DNA of 11,439 nucleotides from JAFDZO01 sp038225955 (lineage in GTDB: Bacteria; Bacteroidota; Ignavibacteria; Tepidaquicellales; Tepidaquicellaceae). The position numbers and the translations under genes are program-made. Where the stretch lies: NCBI GenBank assembly GCA_038225955.1, contig JBBRQV010000103.1, positions 1 through 11,439 of the forward strand, in the 5' to 3' direction. Under the pieces are notes generated by a model. That model worked only from the letters and a program-made list of their open reading frames with translations. It was not told the DNA's origin and made no database searches. Positions 1 to 6,986 of this stretch are shown in pieces. Within the stretch, counting starts at the first letter, position 1. The number at the start of each line of letters is the position of its first letter.

Positions 1-1
1 T

Positions 2-1663
2 ACAATAGTAGTTTCTGCTTTGGCTGCGGTAAGACCACGCCTTACTCCCATAGCCATCGATGATAAAATTGCTCATAAAGATTTACCCGGCTTGCAGACT
101 ATTATGCTTATTCTGTTTGCTACCTTGATTCTTCAGGGGATAATTCAATATTTAATGACTTACCTCACAAGCTGGATTGGGCAGAATATCATAATGGATT
201 TGCGAATGAAGGTATTCGAGCATCTGCAAAATCTTCATCTGAAATTTTATGATAATAATCCTGTCGGAAGATTAATTACTCGTGTTACTTCTGATGTAGA
301 AGTTTTGTTTGATGTATTTTCATCCGGTTTGGTAACCGCATTCGGCGATATTTTTACGCTTATCTGGATTTTGTATTTTATGTTTACGCTTGACTGGCGT
401 CTGGCATTAGTTACTTTATCAATACTCCCTTTACTTATCTATGCTACAATTATTTTCAGAAGAAAAATTCGTGTATCATATTCGAGAGTAAGACTATTGA
501 TTTCAAAATTGAACTCATACTTACAGGAGCATATCACAGGTGTATCGATTGTCCATATTTTTGCAAAAGAAAAAAGAACAGTAACAGAGTTTGAAGAAAT
601 TAATCAGGAGCATACTCGAGAAAATAAACGAAGCATTTTCTATTACGCTATTTTCTTCCCTATAGTAGAATTATTCCTTGCTGTTTCATCAGGATTAATC
701 ATATGGTATGGCGGCGGAGAAGTTTTACAGGGAGCAGTATCGCTTGGAGTGCTGATTACATTCATTCAATACTCTGAAATGTTTTTCAGACCGATAAGAG
801 ATTTATCTGAAAAATATAATGTTCTGCAAACTGCAATGGCATCGAGCGAAAGAATTTTCACTCTTCTGGATGAAAAGCCGGCTATAGTCGATAAAGAAAA
901 CTCTATTCATCTTGAGCATATAAAAGGAAACATCGAATTTAAAAATGTTTGGTTCGCATACAATAATGAAGACTACGTTTTAAAGGATATTTCCTTTAAA
1001 ATAAAAGAAGGCGAGAAAATTGCATTTGTAGGAGCGACAGGTTCAGGTAAAACTACTATCATTAATTTAATCTCAAAATTTTATACTATTAATAAAGGTG
1101 AGATTACAATTGATGGAATTAACATTAACGATCTTAAACAAAAAGATTTACGGAAAAATATTTCAGTAGTGCTACAGGATGTATTTTTATTTTCAGGTGA
1201 TATTGAAAAGAACATTACACTCGGGAATACTTCAATTACCAAAGATGATGTAAACAGCGCCATCGATAAAACAGGTTTGAGACATTTTATTGATTCTTTG
1301 CCGGATGGAATGTACCACAAAGTTAATGAGCGCGGCTCTACTTTCTCCACAGGGCAAAGACAGTTAATTTCTTTTGCTCGAGCATTGGCATACGATCCGA
1401 AGATTTTAATTCTTGATGAAGCAACCTCTAACATTGACACTACTACGGAAATCCTTATTCAAGAAGCTACTAAAAAACTAATCGAAGGAAGAACTTCAAT
1501 TGTAATTGCACACAGGCTTTCCACAATACAGAATTGCGACAAGATAATTGTGATGCATAAGGGTGAGATAAAAGAAATGGGTTCACATCAGGAACTGCTC
1601 GATAAAAAAGATTTGTATTATAAACTTTATCAACTGCAGTATAAGGAAGATATCACGGCTTAA
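2..1663 (+). CDS. ABC exporter half-transporter (permease fused to ATPase), 5' end cut by the window edge
   Basis: An inner-membrane exporter half: a six-helix permease domain followed by an ATPase domain, working as a dimer; substrate unknown (lipids, peptides or drugs are usual). The frame is open to the window edge, so the TTG at 20 is not a real start. The visible 553 residues begin in the last part of helix 1, with the family-typical 'AIDDKI' just after it. Counting from position 2, hydrophobic helices lie near 33-53, 111-129, 133-153, 213-234 and 241-261. The ATPase domain starts near 307: Walker A GATGSGKT (344-351), Q-loop Gln392, signature FSTGQ (448-452) in place of LSGGQ, Walker B ILILDE (468-473) with catalytic Glu473, and H-loop His504. 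All ATPase residues are intact except for the variant signature. The stretch around 'FRPIRDLSEKYN' resembles the YheH/MdlB-type partner of heterodimeric exporters. If so, a second half-transporter gene should lie just upstream, outside the window. Confidence 0.95.
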   Translation, partial: TIVVSALAAVRPRLTPIAIDDKIAHKDLPGLQTIMLILFATLILQGIIQYLMTYLTSWIGQNIIMDLRMKVFEHLQNLHLKFYDNNPVGRLITRVTSDVEVLFDVFSSGLVTAFGDIFTLIWILYFMFTLDWRLALVTLSILPLLIYATIIFRRKIRVSYSRVRLLISKLNSYLQEHITGVSIVHIFAKEKRTVTEFEEINQEHTRENKRSIFYYAIFFPIVELFLAVSSGLIIWYGGGEVLQGAVSLGVLITFIQYSEMFFRPIRDLSEKYNVLQTAMASSERIFTLLDEKPAIVDKENSIHLEHIKGNIEFKNVWFAYNNEDYVLKDISFKIKEGEKIAFVGATGSGKTTIINLISKFYTINKGEITIDGININDLKQKDLRKNISVVLQDVFLFSGDIEKNITLGNTSITKDDVNSAIDKTGLRHFIDSLPDGMYHKVNERGSTFSTGQRQLISFARALAYDPKILILDEATSNIDTTTEILIQEATKKLIEGRTSIVIAHRLSTIQNCDKIIVMHKGEIKEMGSHQELLDKKDLYYKLYQLQYKEDITA

Positions 1664-1670
1664 AATAGGA

Positions 1671-1696
1671 AGCTCTTTTCATTGCTGAAAAGAGCT
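1671..1696 (+). terminator. Perfect 10-bp hairpin after the ABC transporter gene
   Basis: The arms AGCTCTTTTC (1671-1680) and GAAAAGAGCT (1687-1696) are exactly complementary with a 6-nt loop, beginning 8 bases after the stop codon. Position fits a transcription terminator or an mRNA 3'-end stabiliser. There is no clean T-run after the stem on either strand, so the hairpin is certain but intrinsic termination is not. Confidence 0.55.
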
Positions 1697-1800
1697 CAAG
1701 TGGTTTATGATAGGAAATTCGATATGTTATTTTGGTTTTTATATTGTTAAGTTTTAAACTCTTTAGTTTCTTAATTGTTCCATTAAATATTATAGTAAAA

Positions 1801-1817
1801 ATTAATTAAGAATTAAT
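1801..1817 (-). terminator. A/T-only inverted repeat at the end of the small WxxGHW gene
   Basis: ATTAATT-AAG-AATTAAT is a perfect 7-bp inverted repeat with a 3-nt loop that overlaps the stop codon of the minus-strand gene at 1813. On the minus strand it is followed by a short T-run. The stem contains only A and T, so it would be weak; chance is possible in such AT-rich sequence. Confidence 0.25.
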
Positions 1818-2049
1818 ATCCGTAAACTTTTTTCCAGTGTCCTTTCTTCCAGACACGCTGTCCGAATTTATTATACTTCCAGTGACCTTCTACCCAAACT
1901 AATGTAGACTGTGGATGCACATAAGTTCTTACTATCACTCTTCTGTGAAACCGTCTGTGTTTTGGCCATGCATCAGCGCTTGAAGTTCCGATGAATCCTG
2001 CTGTGATAAAAAATGTAAGGGCTAATATTATTAATTTAAAAGTTTTCAT
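1813..2049 (-). CDS. Small exported basic protein with two WxxGHW repeats
   Basis: A 78-residue protein with a clear Sec signal peptide: Lys2-Lys5 positive start, hydrophobic core about 6-22, and an AxA-type cleavage site at 25-27 (ADA before Trp28). The mature part is only about 51 residues. It is rich in Arg, His, Lys, Trp and Tyr and carries two copies of a tryptophan motif, WVEGHW (52-57) and WKKGHW (67-72). This resembles the YXWGXW-type repeat of small exported proteins, which has no established function. The start is the ATG at 2047-2049; its leader is A-rich with no Shine-Dalgarno sequence. It lies alone, divergent from rdgB. The signal peptide makes a real gene likely. Role unknown; a periplasmic or surface location is inferred. 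Confidence 0.8.
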   Translation of the reverse strand: MKTFKLIILALTFFITAGFIGTSSADAWPKHRRFHRRVIVRTYVHPQSTLVWVEGHWKYNKFGQRVWKKGHWKKVYGY

Positions 2050-2109
2050 AGTTTTTAGTTTCTATATGTAAGACTTAATAAAAAAGAAAAGGTTTAATTT
2101 AATTTTAAT
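2050..2109. promoter_or_regulatory. 60-bp divergent control region between the WxxGHW gene and rdgB
   Basis: Two genes start from opposite ends of this 60-bp A/T-rich gap, so promoters for both should lie in or overlap it. I see neither a convincing TAnnTTTG element nor a sigma-70-type pair on either strand. The call rests on gene arrangement only. Confidence 0.3.
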
Positions 2110-2709
2110 ATGAAAATAGAAAAACTCCTCATAGCCTCTAATAATCTTCACAAGATAAAAGAAATATCTGAAATACTATCAGACTTACAAATTAAAATTT
2201 TATCATTGAAAGATTTTCCTGACTTTCCAGAGGTTGAAGAGACGGGTACTAAACTTGAAGAAAACGCGCTGATAAAAGCAAAAGCAATTTCAGAAAAATT
2301 TAATATTTCAACTTTAGCAGACGATACGGGATTATTTGTTGATGTATTGAATGGAGAGCCCGGAGTTTACTCAGCAAGGTATGCCGGAGAAAATGCAAGC
2401 TATAGTGATAATTGTGAAAAACTTTTGAACAGTTTAAAAGATATTGAAGGAAAAGAAAGAACGGCATCCTTTATATCTGTACTATGTTTATATATTAATC
2501 AGAGCGAACATTATTTTTTCAAGGGAGTTGTAGAAGGGAAAATTATTAAGATGGCTAAGGGAGATAATGGCTTTGGTTACGACCCGCTTTTTATTCCGAA
2601 AGGTTTTGATAAAACTTATTCAGAGATGGGCGATGAGAAGAAAAATACATTATCACACAGAGCTTTAGCTTTAAAGAAGTTCAAGAAATTTTTATCCCGT
2701 GATATTTAA
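2110..2709 (+). CDS. rdgB: RdgB/HAM1-family XTP/dITP pyrophosphatase
   Basis: A cytoplasmic Mg-dependent enzyme that hydrolyses dITP, ITP and XTP to the monophosphate and pyrophosphate, keeping deaminated purines out of DNA and RNA. At 199 residues it has the normal family length and every hallmark is present: SNNLHK (10-15) for the phosphates, the EETGTKLEENA segment (43-53), the acidic pair Asp71-Asp72 in LADDTGL (matching the E. coli RdgB catalytic Asp region), GVYSARYAG (85-93), the base-recognition segment GFGYDPLF (154-161) and SHRA (182-185). The start gives a correct N-terminus (beta strand 'KLLIAS'). There is no Shine-Dalgarno sequence within 15 bases upstream, only an A/T-rich leader. 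It is divergent from the small exported gene on its left and convergent, with an 11-bp gap, with the gene on its right. Confidence 0.97.
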   Translation: MKIEKLLIASNNLHKIKEISEILSDLQIKILSLKDFPDFPEVEETGTKLEENALIKAKAISEKFNISTLADDTGLFVDVLNGEPGVYSARYAGENASYSDNCEKLLNSLKDIEGKERTASFISVLCLYINQSEHYFFKGVVEGKIIKMAKGDNGFGYDPLFIPKGFDKTYSEMGDEKKNTLSHRALALKKFKKFLSRDI

Positions 2710-2732
2710 TTTAAACTCAATCATGGTTTAAA
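2710..2732 (+). terminator. Weak A/T-rich hairpin after rdgB
   Basis: TTTAAAC (2710-2716) pairs with GTTTAAA (2726-2732) across a 9-nt loop and is followed by ATTTTTCTT on the plus strand. It starts directly after the rdgB stop and runs into the 3' end of the convergent gene. With one G-C pair it would be a weak terminator. Confidence 0.3.
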
Positions 2733-2930
2733 ATTTTTCTTCCATTCAGTTATTGCATCACCTAATGTAATTCCCGCATGAGTTTTCAAAAAAGTCATGA
2801 ACGGAACATTAAAATGAAAATCATCACCCAGATGTTTTTTAAAAAATCGTCTTACATTCTGCGTACTCTTGTAGTCCTTGTCCAGCTTTGTTTCCAATGA
2901 TAATTTCTCCGAATGCCAGTTGAACTTCAC
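2721..2930 (-). CDS. Small cytoplasmic protein of unknown function (DUF6434-like)
   Basis: A 69-residue soluble protein with no signal peptide or membrane segment. The layout, an N-terminal W-H segment (5-6), 'TQNVRRFF' (23-30), 'FHFNVPFMTFLKTHAG' (38-53) and 'TLGDAITEW' (55-63), resembles from memory the domain Pfam calls DUF6434, often found C-terminal to SAP-like domains. Here it would stand alone, as a minimal version. Start choice: the GTG at 2928-2930 has a strong Shine-Dalgarno sequence (AAAGGAGA, 7-nt spacing), one of only three such sites in the window, so the gene is very probably real despite its size. It is convergent with rdgB and divergent from the methyltransferase gene. Function not established; the basic, aromatic composition would allow nucleic-acid or protein binding, but that is a guess. 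Confidence 0.8.
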   Translation of the reverse strand: MKFNWHSEKLSLETKLDKDYKSTQNVRRFFKKHLGDDFHFNVPFMTFLKTHAGITLGDAITEWKKNFKP

Positions 2931-2937
2931 TTCCCTA

Positions 2938-2945
2938 TCTCCTTT
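2938..2945 (-). promoter_or_regulatory. Shine-Dalgarno site fixing the GTG start of the 69-residue gene
   Basis: The minus strand reads AAAGGAGA followed by 7 bases and GTG (2930-2928). It supports the short minus-strand gene and argues against extending the plus-strand methyltransferase frame upstream across this site. Confidence 0.7.
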
Positions 2946-3014
2946 AATTTTTTAATTGCATTATTTTTAATATACAATTTTTCTATTTTTAAATTCACAA
3001 CAATACGTTTAGCT

Positions 3015-3788
3015 ATGCTTACAAATAATGAAATAAAATATTTTGTTGGATTGAAAAACAAAAAGATACGCGATGAAGAAGGAAAATTTCTTGTTGAAGG
3101 TATCCATTTAATTAAGGAGTGTCTCTCTTCAAAATTATATTACCAAGACCAGATTGAATGTATTATTGCAAGGGATGATTTCGATTTATCCACAGTACCG
3201 ACTAAAGATATTGAGGTATTATATTGCTCAGAAAAAAACTTTGATAAAATATCGGACACTGTAAATCCGCAAGGAATAATTGCCGTTGTTAAAAAACCTG
3301 AACATGCAAGCAGAATGCATAACTCAGATAAGAATAAATTAATAATTGTCCTTGATAACATTAACGACCCCGGTAATCTGGGTACAATTATAAGAAGCTG
3401 TTATTGGTTTAATGTTGATAAAATTCTTATTTCAAAAAATAGTGTTGACCTGTATAACTCTAAAGTAATCCGCGCTTCACAAGGCGCAATTTTTCACACC
3501 GATATAACAAATGAAGGAGATTTAAGAGCAGAATTATTACAACTACACGACGAGTATAAAGTGCTTTTAACGGATTTAGATTCTAAAAAAGATCTTTCTG
3601 AATTTAATGCAAAGAAAAACGAGAAATATGTTATAGTTTTTGGAAACGAAGCGAATGGTATTTCAGAAGAGATAAAAAGCCAGGGATTTGATATGATAAA
3701 AATAGATAGCTTCTCGGAGTGTGAATCACTGAACCTTTCAGTATCTGCGGGTATAATCCTATATCATTTTGCTAACTCTTTAAAATAA
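3015..3788 (+). CDS. SpoU/TrmH-family RNA 2'-O-ribose methyltransferase
   Basis: A SAM-dependent SPOUT enzyme that methylates a ribose 2'-OH in rRNA or tRNA; RlmB- and TrmH-type members share this layout, and the exact nucleotide cannot be told from sequence. From the ATG at 3015 it is 257 residues. An N-terminal substrate-binding domain (about 1-95, with 'FLVEGIHLIKE' at 25-35) is followed by the knotted catalytic domain: motif 1 DNINDPGNLGTIIRS (114-128, with Asn121 and Arg127), motif 2 VIVFGNEANGIS (206-217, with Glu212) and motif 3 ESLNLSVSAGI (237-247). The frame stays open back to an ATG at 2913, but those 34 extra residues are hydrophobic, do not fit the family and overlap the start and Shine-Dalgarno site of the opposite-strand gene. 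I therefore take 3015, which has no Shine-Dalgarno sequence. Convergent with the protease gene. Confidence 0.93.
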   Translation: MLTNNEIKYFVGLKNKKIRDEEGKFLVEGIHLIKECLSSKLYYQDQIECIIARDDFDLSTVPTKDIEVLYCSEKNFDKISDTVNPQGIIAVVKKPEHASRMHNSDKNKLIIVLDNINDPGNLGTIIRSCYWFNVDKILISKNSVDLYNSKVIRASQGAIFHTDITNEGDLRAELLQLHDEYKVLLTDLDSKKDLSEFNAKKNEKYVIVFGNEANGISEEIKSQGFDMIKIDSFSECESLNLSVSAGIILYHFANSLK

Positions 3789-3789
3789 A

Positions 3790-3819
3790 AAAGCCCGCTA
3801 ATTTTCATGAACGGGCTTT
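3790..3819. terminator. Bidirectional terminator between the methyltransferase and protease genes
   Basis: AAAGCCCG (3790-3797) and CGGGCTTT (3812-3819) form a GC-rich 8-bp stem with a 14-nt loop. Read on the minus strand, downstream of the protease stop at 3846, the stem runs into a six-T tract, a textbook intrinsic terminator. On the plus strand it lies just after the methyltransferase stop with a shorter T-run. One hairpin probably serves both convergent genes. Confidence 0.8.
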
Positions 3820-3845
3820 AAATATATCTATAAGACTTCTAAGTT

Positions 3846-6785
3846 TTACTTCAGTAAAGTTAATTTCTTCACATCCGTAAAACCATCTGCCTGAATTTTA
3901 TAATAATAAATTCCTGATGATAAATCTGAAGCATCAAAATTAATATTATAATTACCTGCATTTTTAAATCCGCTAACTAAAGTTTTCACTTCATTCCCTA
4001 AAATATCATAGACCCTTACGGTTACATCTGACGCCTTTGGAAGTGAATAAGAGATATTTGTAGTTGGATTAAAAGGATTTGGATAATTTTGATTCAAAGA
4101 AAATTTCTCAGGTAATAAACCGCTTTGATTGACTACTCCAACTGTTGAAGTATATTTTATTTTTGCATTCGCAGCATTAGTTTTTAAATCGGCAAGAGTT
4201 GTTGCTCCTACCAACGCAAATGCAACCACTATTTCTCCATCAACAGGAATACTATAAGAGCCTGTTCCGAAACTCATCGCAACGTCTCTACCTGTTGTGC
4301 CTCCGGCCTGCGTTCTGCCGAGTGAAGTTGAAATCGATTGGAATTTTTCTACATCCGTAAAGCCGTCGTAAATTCCCCATGGATTTCCTGCAATCGTGTT
4401 ATCATTATCAATTGCCCAATAGTTCACATTGTTCCCTTCCAATAAAGATATTCCTACATAATTATTAGGATTATTGTCCATTCTCCAGACATAACCAAGT
4501 TTATTTGTTGCATCATAATCAGCTTTATTTAAATCCCCATTGGCGCCAATATCCCAGTCGGCAAACAAGCCGATGCAGAAATTACTTATCGCTGCACCTG
4601 ATGTATTTTTTATTTTGTACTTAACAATTATATAATCGTCATTCGCATCATCACTGAAAGCATAGGTGTTCTCAGAAACCGTAATACCAATTTTACTTGT
4701 TCCGGCGTTGTCATCATTGAACTGTGTGTAGCCATCCTGATTTGAAATTACTCCCGGCTGCGTAATCTGAAAAGGAATAATATTTACAAAATCATTATCT
4801 TGTACTGCACCATTATTTGCCGCACCTCTTGTAACGTTTGCAATTTTTGTGCTTGATGTTGCGCAGATTAAACCACCTTCAAATACAAGCGATGTACCTG
4901 TATTATTATAAATAAAGCCGCTGCCCTGCGTATTACTTGAATAATCATTATATCCGAAGTTTCCTTTACTGTTAATTGTTGTTTTAATTTTATTGATGTT
5001 CATATCAAAATAATTCGGGGCAACAACTACAGAGAAATATTCGAAATCGGAATATGCTCCATCTGTGTAAGTGATTTTAAATGAGACAACTGAGTTTAAC
5101 GGCGCACTACTATTTACTTTCACTTTGAATGGTGTAGATGCGTTTGTAACTGAACCTAAAGTGCTAACTACTCCCAGAGAAGAACTTCCGCTCAGTATTG
5201 TAACTGCAGTTGAAGTAGTGGTTATGGTTGCCGATAAAGCAGAAGTAGGGTCAAGGTAATTTTTAAATGTTCCTATGATTGTCATCGTATCGTTCAACTG
5301 GGGAATATTGTTATTACCATCTGTAACTGTAAAAGAATTTAATCTCACTGAAGGCGAATTTATTGTTAATGCTCTGAGCATATTTACTCTGCCTTTGCCA
5401 AGCTGGCCTGCATAAGATGGATTTAATCCATCGATGTTATCACATGTTGTTCTCAATTTTTCACCTACCTGCAAAGCAGTGTAAGATGGAAATTGTGATT
5501 TTATAATTGCGGCAACTCCAGCTGCAATAGGCGAAGCCATTGATGTGCCATCAAATGTAGCATAAGTATTGTTCCACAATGTGCTGTAGATTCCCGAACC
5601 GGGAGCGCATACATCTATATCAGTTCCATAGCAGGAATAAGATGCCTTTGCATCAGTGGAAGTTGTTGCAGCAACCGATAAAGCATACTTGTAACTTGAT
5701 GGATAATGCGCAACTGAATTTGCATCGTTACCTGCAGAGCAGCAAACTAAAACATTTTTATTTATAGTAGCATAAGTTATTACATCCTGCTCAAACTGTC
5801 CGCCGCCTGTTCCGCCCCATGAACAATTAATTACAGAGCAGCCATGGTCAGCAGCATATTTAATCCCTTCATAACCAGAAATAATATAACCTTCACCGCC
5901 GGGTCCGCGTGTATCATTATCTGCGGCGCATTTTACAGGTAAAAATTTACAATTGAAACCGGGACTTGAAACTCCGACTCCGTTATTTGTAACTGCGCAT
6001 GCATCACCCGAAGTGTGCGAGCCATGTACATTATTTGAACCCATAATCATGGGATTGTTATCGCCTACTACATTATTATAATCTGCTCCTGCTAAATCCC
6101 ATCCTCTGTAATTATCAATGTACCCATCGCCGTCGTTATCAATTCCGTCAATAGGATCTGCGTAATTTAGTTTTAAATTTCCGGCTAAATCCGGATGGTC
6201 CCAGTCTGTTCCCGAGTCAACAATACCTATAACAACGTTCGTATCACCTTTTTGAATATCCCATCCTGCAGGGCACTGAATTTTATTAATAAAATACTGC
6301 CCTGAGTTTCCTGTATATGAAGGGTCATTGGGTGTGAACTCAACTTTCTGTATATATTTTGGCTGGGCATACTCAACTTCACCGGTATTGTAGAGTAGAT
6401 TAATAGCATCCTCGATTTTTATTTCCGATAAATATTTTACTACATAGATTAAAGACAGGTCAGCTAATTTTTCGCCGTCCCTGCTAAACTCATTTGCAGG
6501 TTTAACTGCTTCAGTAAATAATTTTTTTGTGCTGTTAACACCGATTGATGTAAAAGCATGATTCAAAACAGAATTGCTAATCGAAGTATTTTCGGAGACA
6601 CCTCTGTTTTTTTCTTTTAATTTAATAACGATTGTATTCGGAAGATAATCTTTTGATGTAACTCCGTCCTGAAATCTGAAAAATATCTGTTTCGATTTTG
6701 GAACAGCGGGATTATCCGTGAATGAAAATAAAAAGAATGGTGAAATTAAAAAAAGGAGTACAATAATTTTTTTTGAGGGTACCAT
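3846..6785 (-). CDS. Secreted subtilisin-like (S8) serine protease with type IX sorting tail
   Basis: A 979-residue extracellular or surface endopeptidase. Order: signal peptide (about 1-22, KK then a hydrophobic core); propeptide with 'PNTIVIKLKEK' (49-59), to about 150; peptidase S8 domain about 165-470; beta-sandwich-like middle part 475-890; sorting tail 900-979. The catalytic triad is complete: Asp190 (IVDSGTDWDHPDL), His254 (HGSHTSG) and Ser415 (GTSMASP), with oxyanion Asn353 (SAGNDAN). 'GIDNDGDGYIDN' (214-225) is a probable calcium loop. The catalytic domain has 11 cysteines (171, 263, 279, 286, 316, 321, 348, 349, 385, 393, 448), many for a subtilase. The tail starts with NYPNPFNPTT and ends in KKLTLLK, the type IX (Por) A-type signal normally removed after outer-membrane passage. 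The ATG start gives a good signal peptide but has no Shine-Dalgarno sequence; the leader is A-rich. Monocistronic: own promoter (6851-6881) and terminator (3790-3819). Substrate unknown. Confidence 0.96.
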   Translation of the reverse strand: MVPSKKIIVLLFLISPFFLFSFTDNPAVPKSKQIFFRFQDGVTSKDYLPNTIVIKLKEKNRGVSENTSISNSVLNHAFTSIGVNSTKKLFTEAVKPANEFSRDGEKLADLSLIYVVKYLSEIKIEDAINLLYNTGEVEYAQPKYIQKVEFTPNDPSYTGNSGQYFINKIQCPAGWDIQKGDTNVVIGIVDSGTDWDHPDLAGNLKLNYADPIDGIDNDGDGYIDNYRGWDLAGADYNNVVGDNNPMIMGSNNVHGSHTSGDACAVTNNGVGVSSPGFNCKFLPVKCAADNDTRGPGGEGYIISGYEGIKYAADHGCSVINCSWGGTGGGQFEQDVITYATINKNVLVCCSAGNDANSVAHYPSSYKYALSVAATTSTDAKASYSCYGTDIDVCAPGSGIYSTLWNNTYATFDGTSMASPIAAGVAAIIKSQFPSYTALQVGEKLRTTCDNIDGLNPSYAGQLGKGRVNMLRALTINSPSVRLNSFTVTDGNNNIPQLNDTMTIIGTFKNYLDPTSALSATITTTSTAVTILSGSSSLGVVSTLGSVTNASTPFKVKVNSSAPLNSVVSFKITYTDGAYSDFEYFSVVVAPNYFDMNINKIKTTINSKGNFGYNDYSSNTQGSGFIYNNTGTSLVFEGGLICATSSTKIANVTRGAANNGAVQDNDFVNIIPFQITQPGVISNQDGYTQFNDDNAGTSKIGITVSENTYAFSDDANDDYIIVKYKIKNTSGAAISNFCIGLFADWDIGANGDLNKADYDATNKLGYVWRMDNNPNNYVGISLLEGNNVNYWAIDNDNTIAGNPWGIYDGFTDVEKFQSISTSLGRTQAGGTTGRDVAMSFGTGSYSIPVDGEIVVAFALVGATTLADLKTNAANAKIKYTSTVGVVNQSGLLPEKFSLNQNYPNPFNPTTNISYSLPKASDVTVRVYDILGNEVKTLVSGFKNAGNYNINFDASDLSSGIYYYKIQADGFTDVKKLTLLK

Positions 6786-6812
6786 TTAGTTTTAGTTTTA
6801 TTAAAAAAATAA

Positions 6813-6834
6813 AGCCTGCTGTTCCCGGCAGGCT
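6813..6834 (-). promoter_or_regulatory. Terminator-shaped hairpin in the leader of the protease gene (candidate attenuator)
   Basis: AGCCTGC (6813-6819) pairs with GCAGGCT (6828-6834). Two further pairs (T6820-G6827 wobble, G6821-C6826) leave a 4-nt TTCC loop, so the stem is 9 bp. Read toward the protease, the stem is followed by a T-rich tract (TTTATTTTTTT) that ends about 15 bases before the ATG at 6785. It lies downstream of the promoter at 6851-6881, so the nascent mRNA should contain it. It could cause premature termination, stabilise the 5' end, or be a leftover second terminator of the upstream gene. Confidence 0.6.
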
Positions 6835-6850
6835 CTCCTTTCAATTGTTT

Positions 6851-6881
6851 CAAATCTAAGAAAATTAAAATTTATTTCAAA
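6851..6881 (-). promoter_or_regulatory. Bacteroidota-type promoter for the secreted protease gene
   Basis: On the minus strand TTTG (6881-6878) is followed by exactly 19 bases and TAGATTTG (6858-6851). This matches the known Bacteroidota primary-sigma consensus of TTTG near -33 and TAnnTTTG near -7. Transcription would begin around 6845, leaving a leader of about 60 nt that includes the hairpin at 6813-6834. The site lies between the terminator of the upstream gene and the protease start, as expected. No equally good match was seen upstream of the other genes. Confidence 0.7.
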
Positions 6882-6919
6882 AGCTATTATCCATTCACTT
6901 TTAGTAGAGCCTAAACAAA

Positions 6920-6951
6920 AATGGCTCATAACCTTGCGATTATGAGCCATT
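6920..6951 (-). terminator. Strong intrinsic terminator of the Asp-box propeller gene
   Basis: AATGGCTCATAA (6920-6931) and TTATGAGCCATT (6940-6951) form a perfect 12-bp stem with an 8-nt loop, 35 bases after the stop codon of the minus-strand gene. On the minus strand it is followed by a T-rich stretch (TTTTTGTTT). It insulates the protease gene from read-through. Confidence 0.85.
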
Positions 6952-6986
6952 GATAAAAATATATAAATTTATTTACTTATTTTACT

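Noticed and set aside
1081..1440. 119-codon open frame on the minus strand within the ABC transporter
   Set aside because: Exactly antisense to the conserved ATPase domain; no family-like sequence and no ribosome-binding site. A shadow of the real gene.
1697..1800. A/T-rich gap after the ABC gene examined for an RNA gene or promoter
   Set aside because: Only a weak 5-bp inverted repeat (1756-1769) is present; no tRNA-like fold, no promoter pair and no usable small open frame.
2913..3014. Hydrophobic N-terminal extension of the methyltransferase (possible membrane anchor)
   Set aside because: It does not fit the SpoU family, overlaps the start and Shine-Dalgarno site of a better supported opposite-strand gene, and the ATG at 3015 gives a normal N-terminus.
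6786..6986. Intergenic hairpins considered as a small RNA gene or a repeat-array remnant
   Set aside because: The two stems differ in sequence and each is explained by a terminator or leader role; no repeated spacer arrangement.
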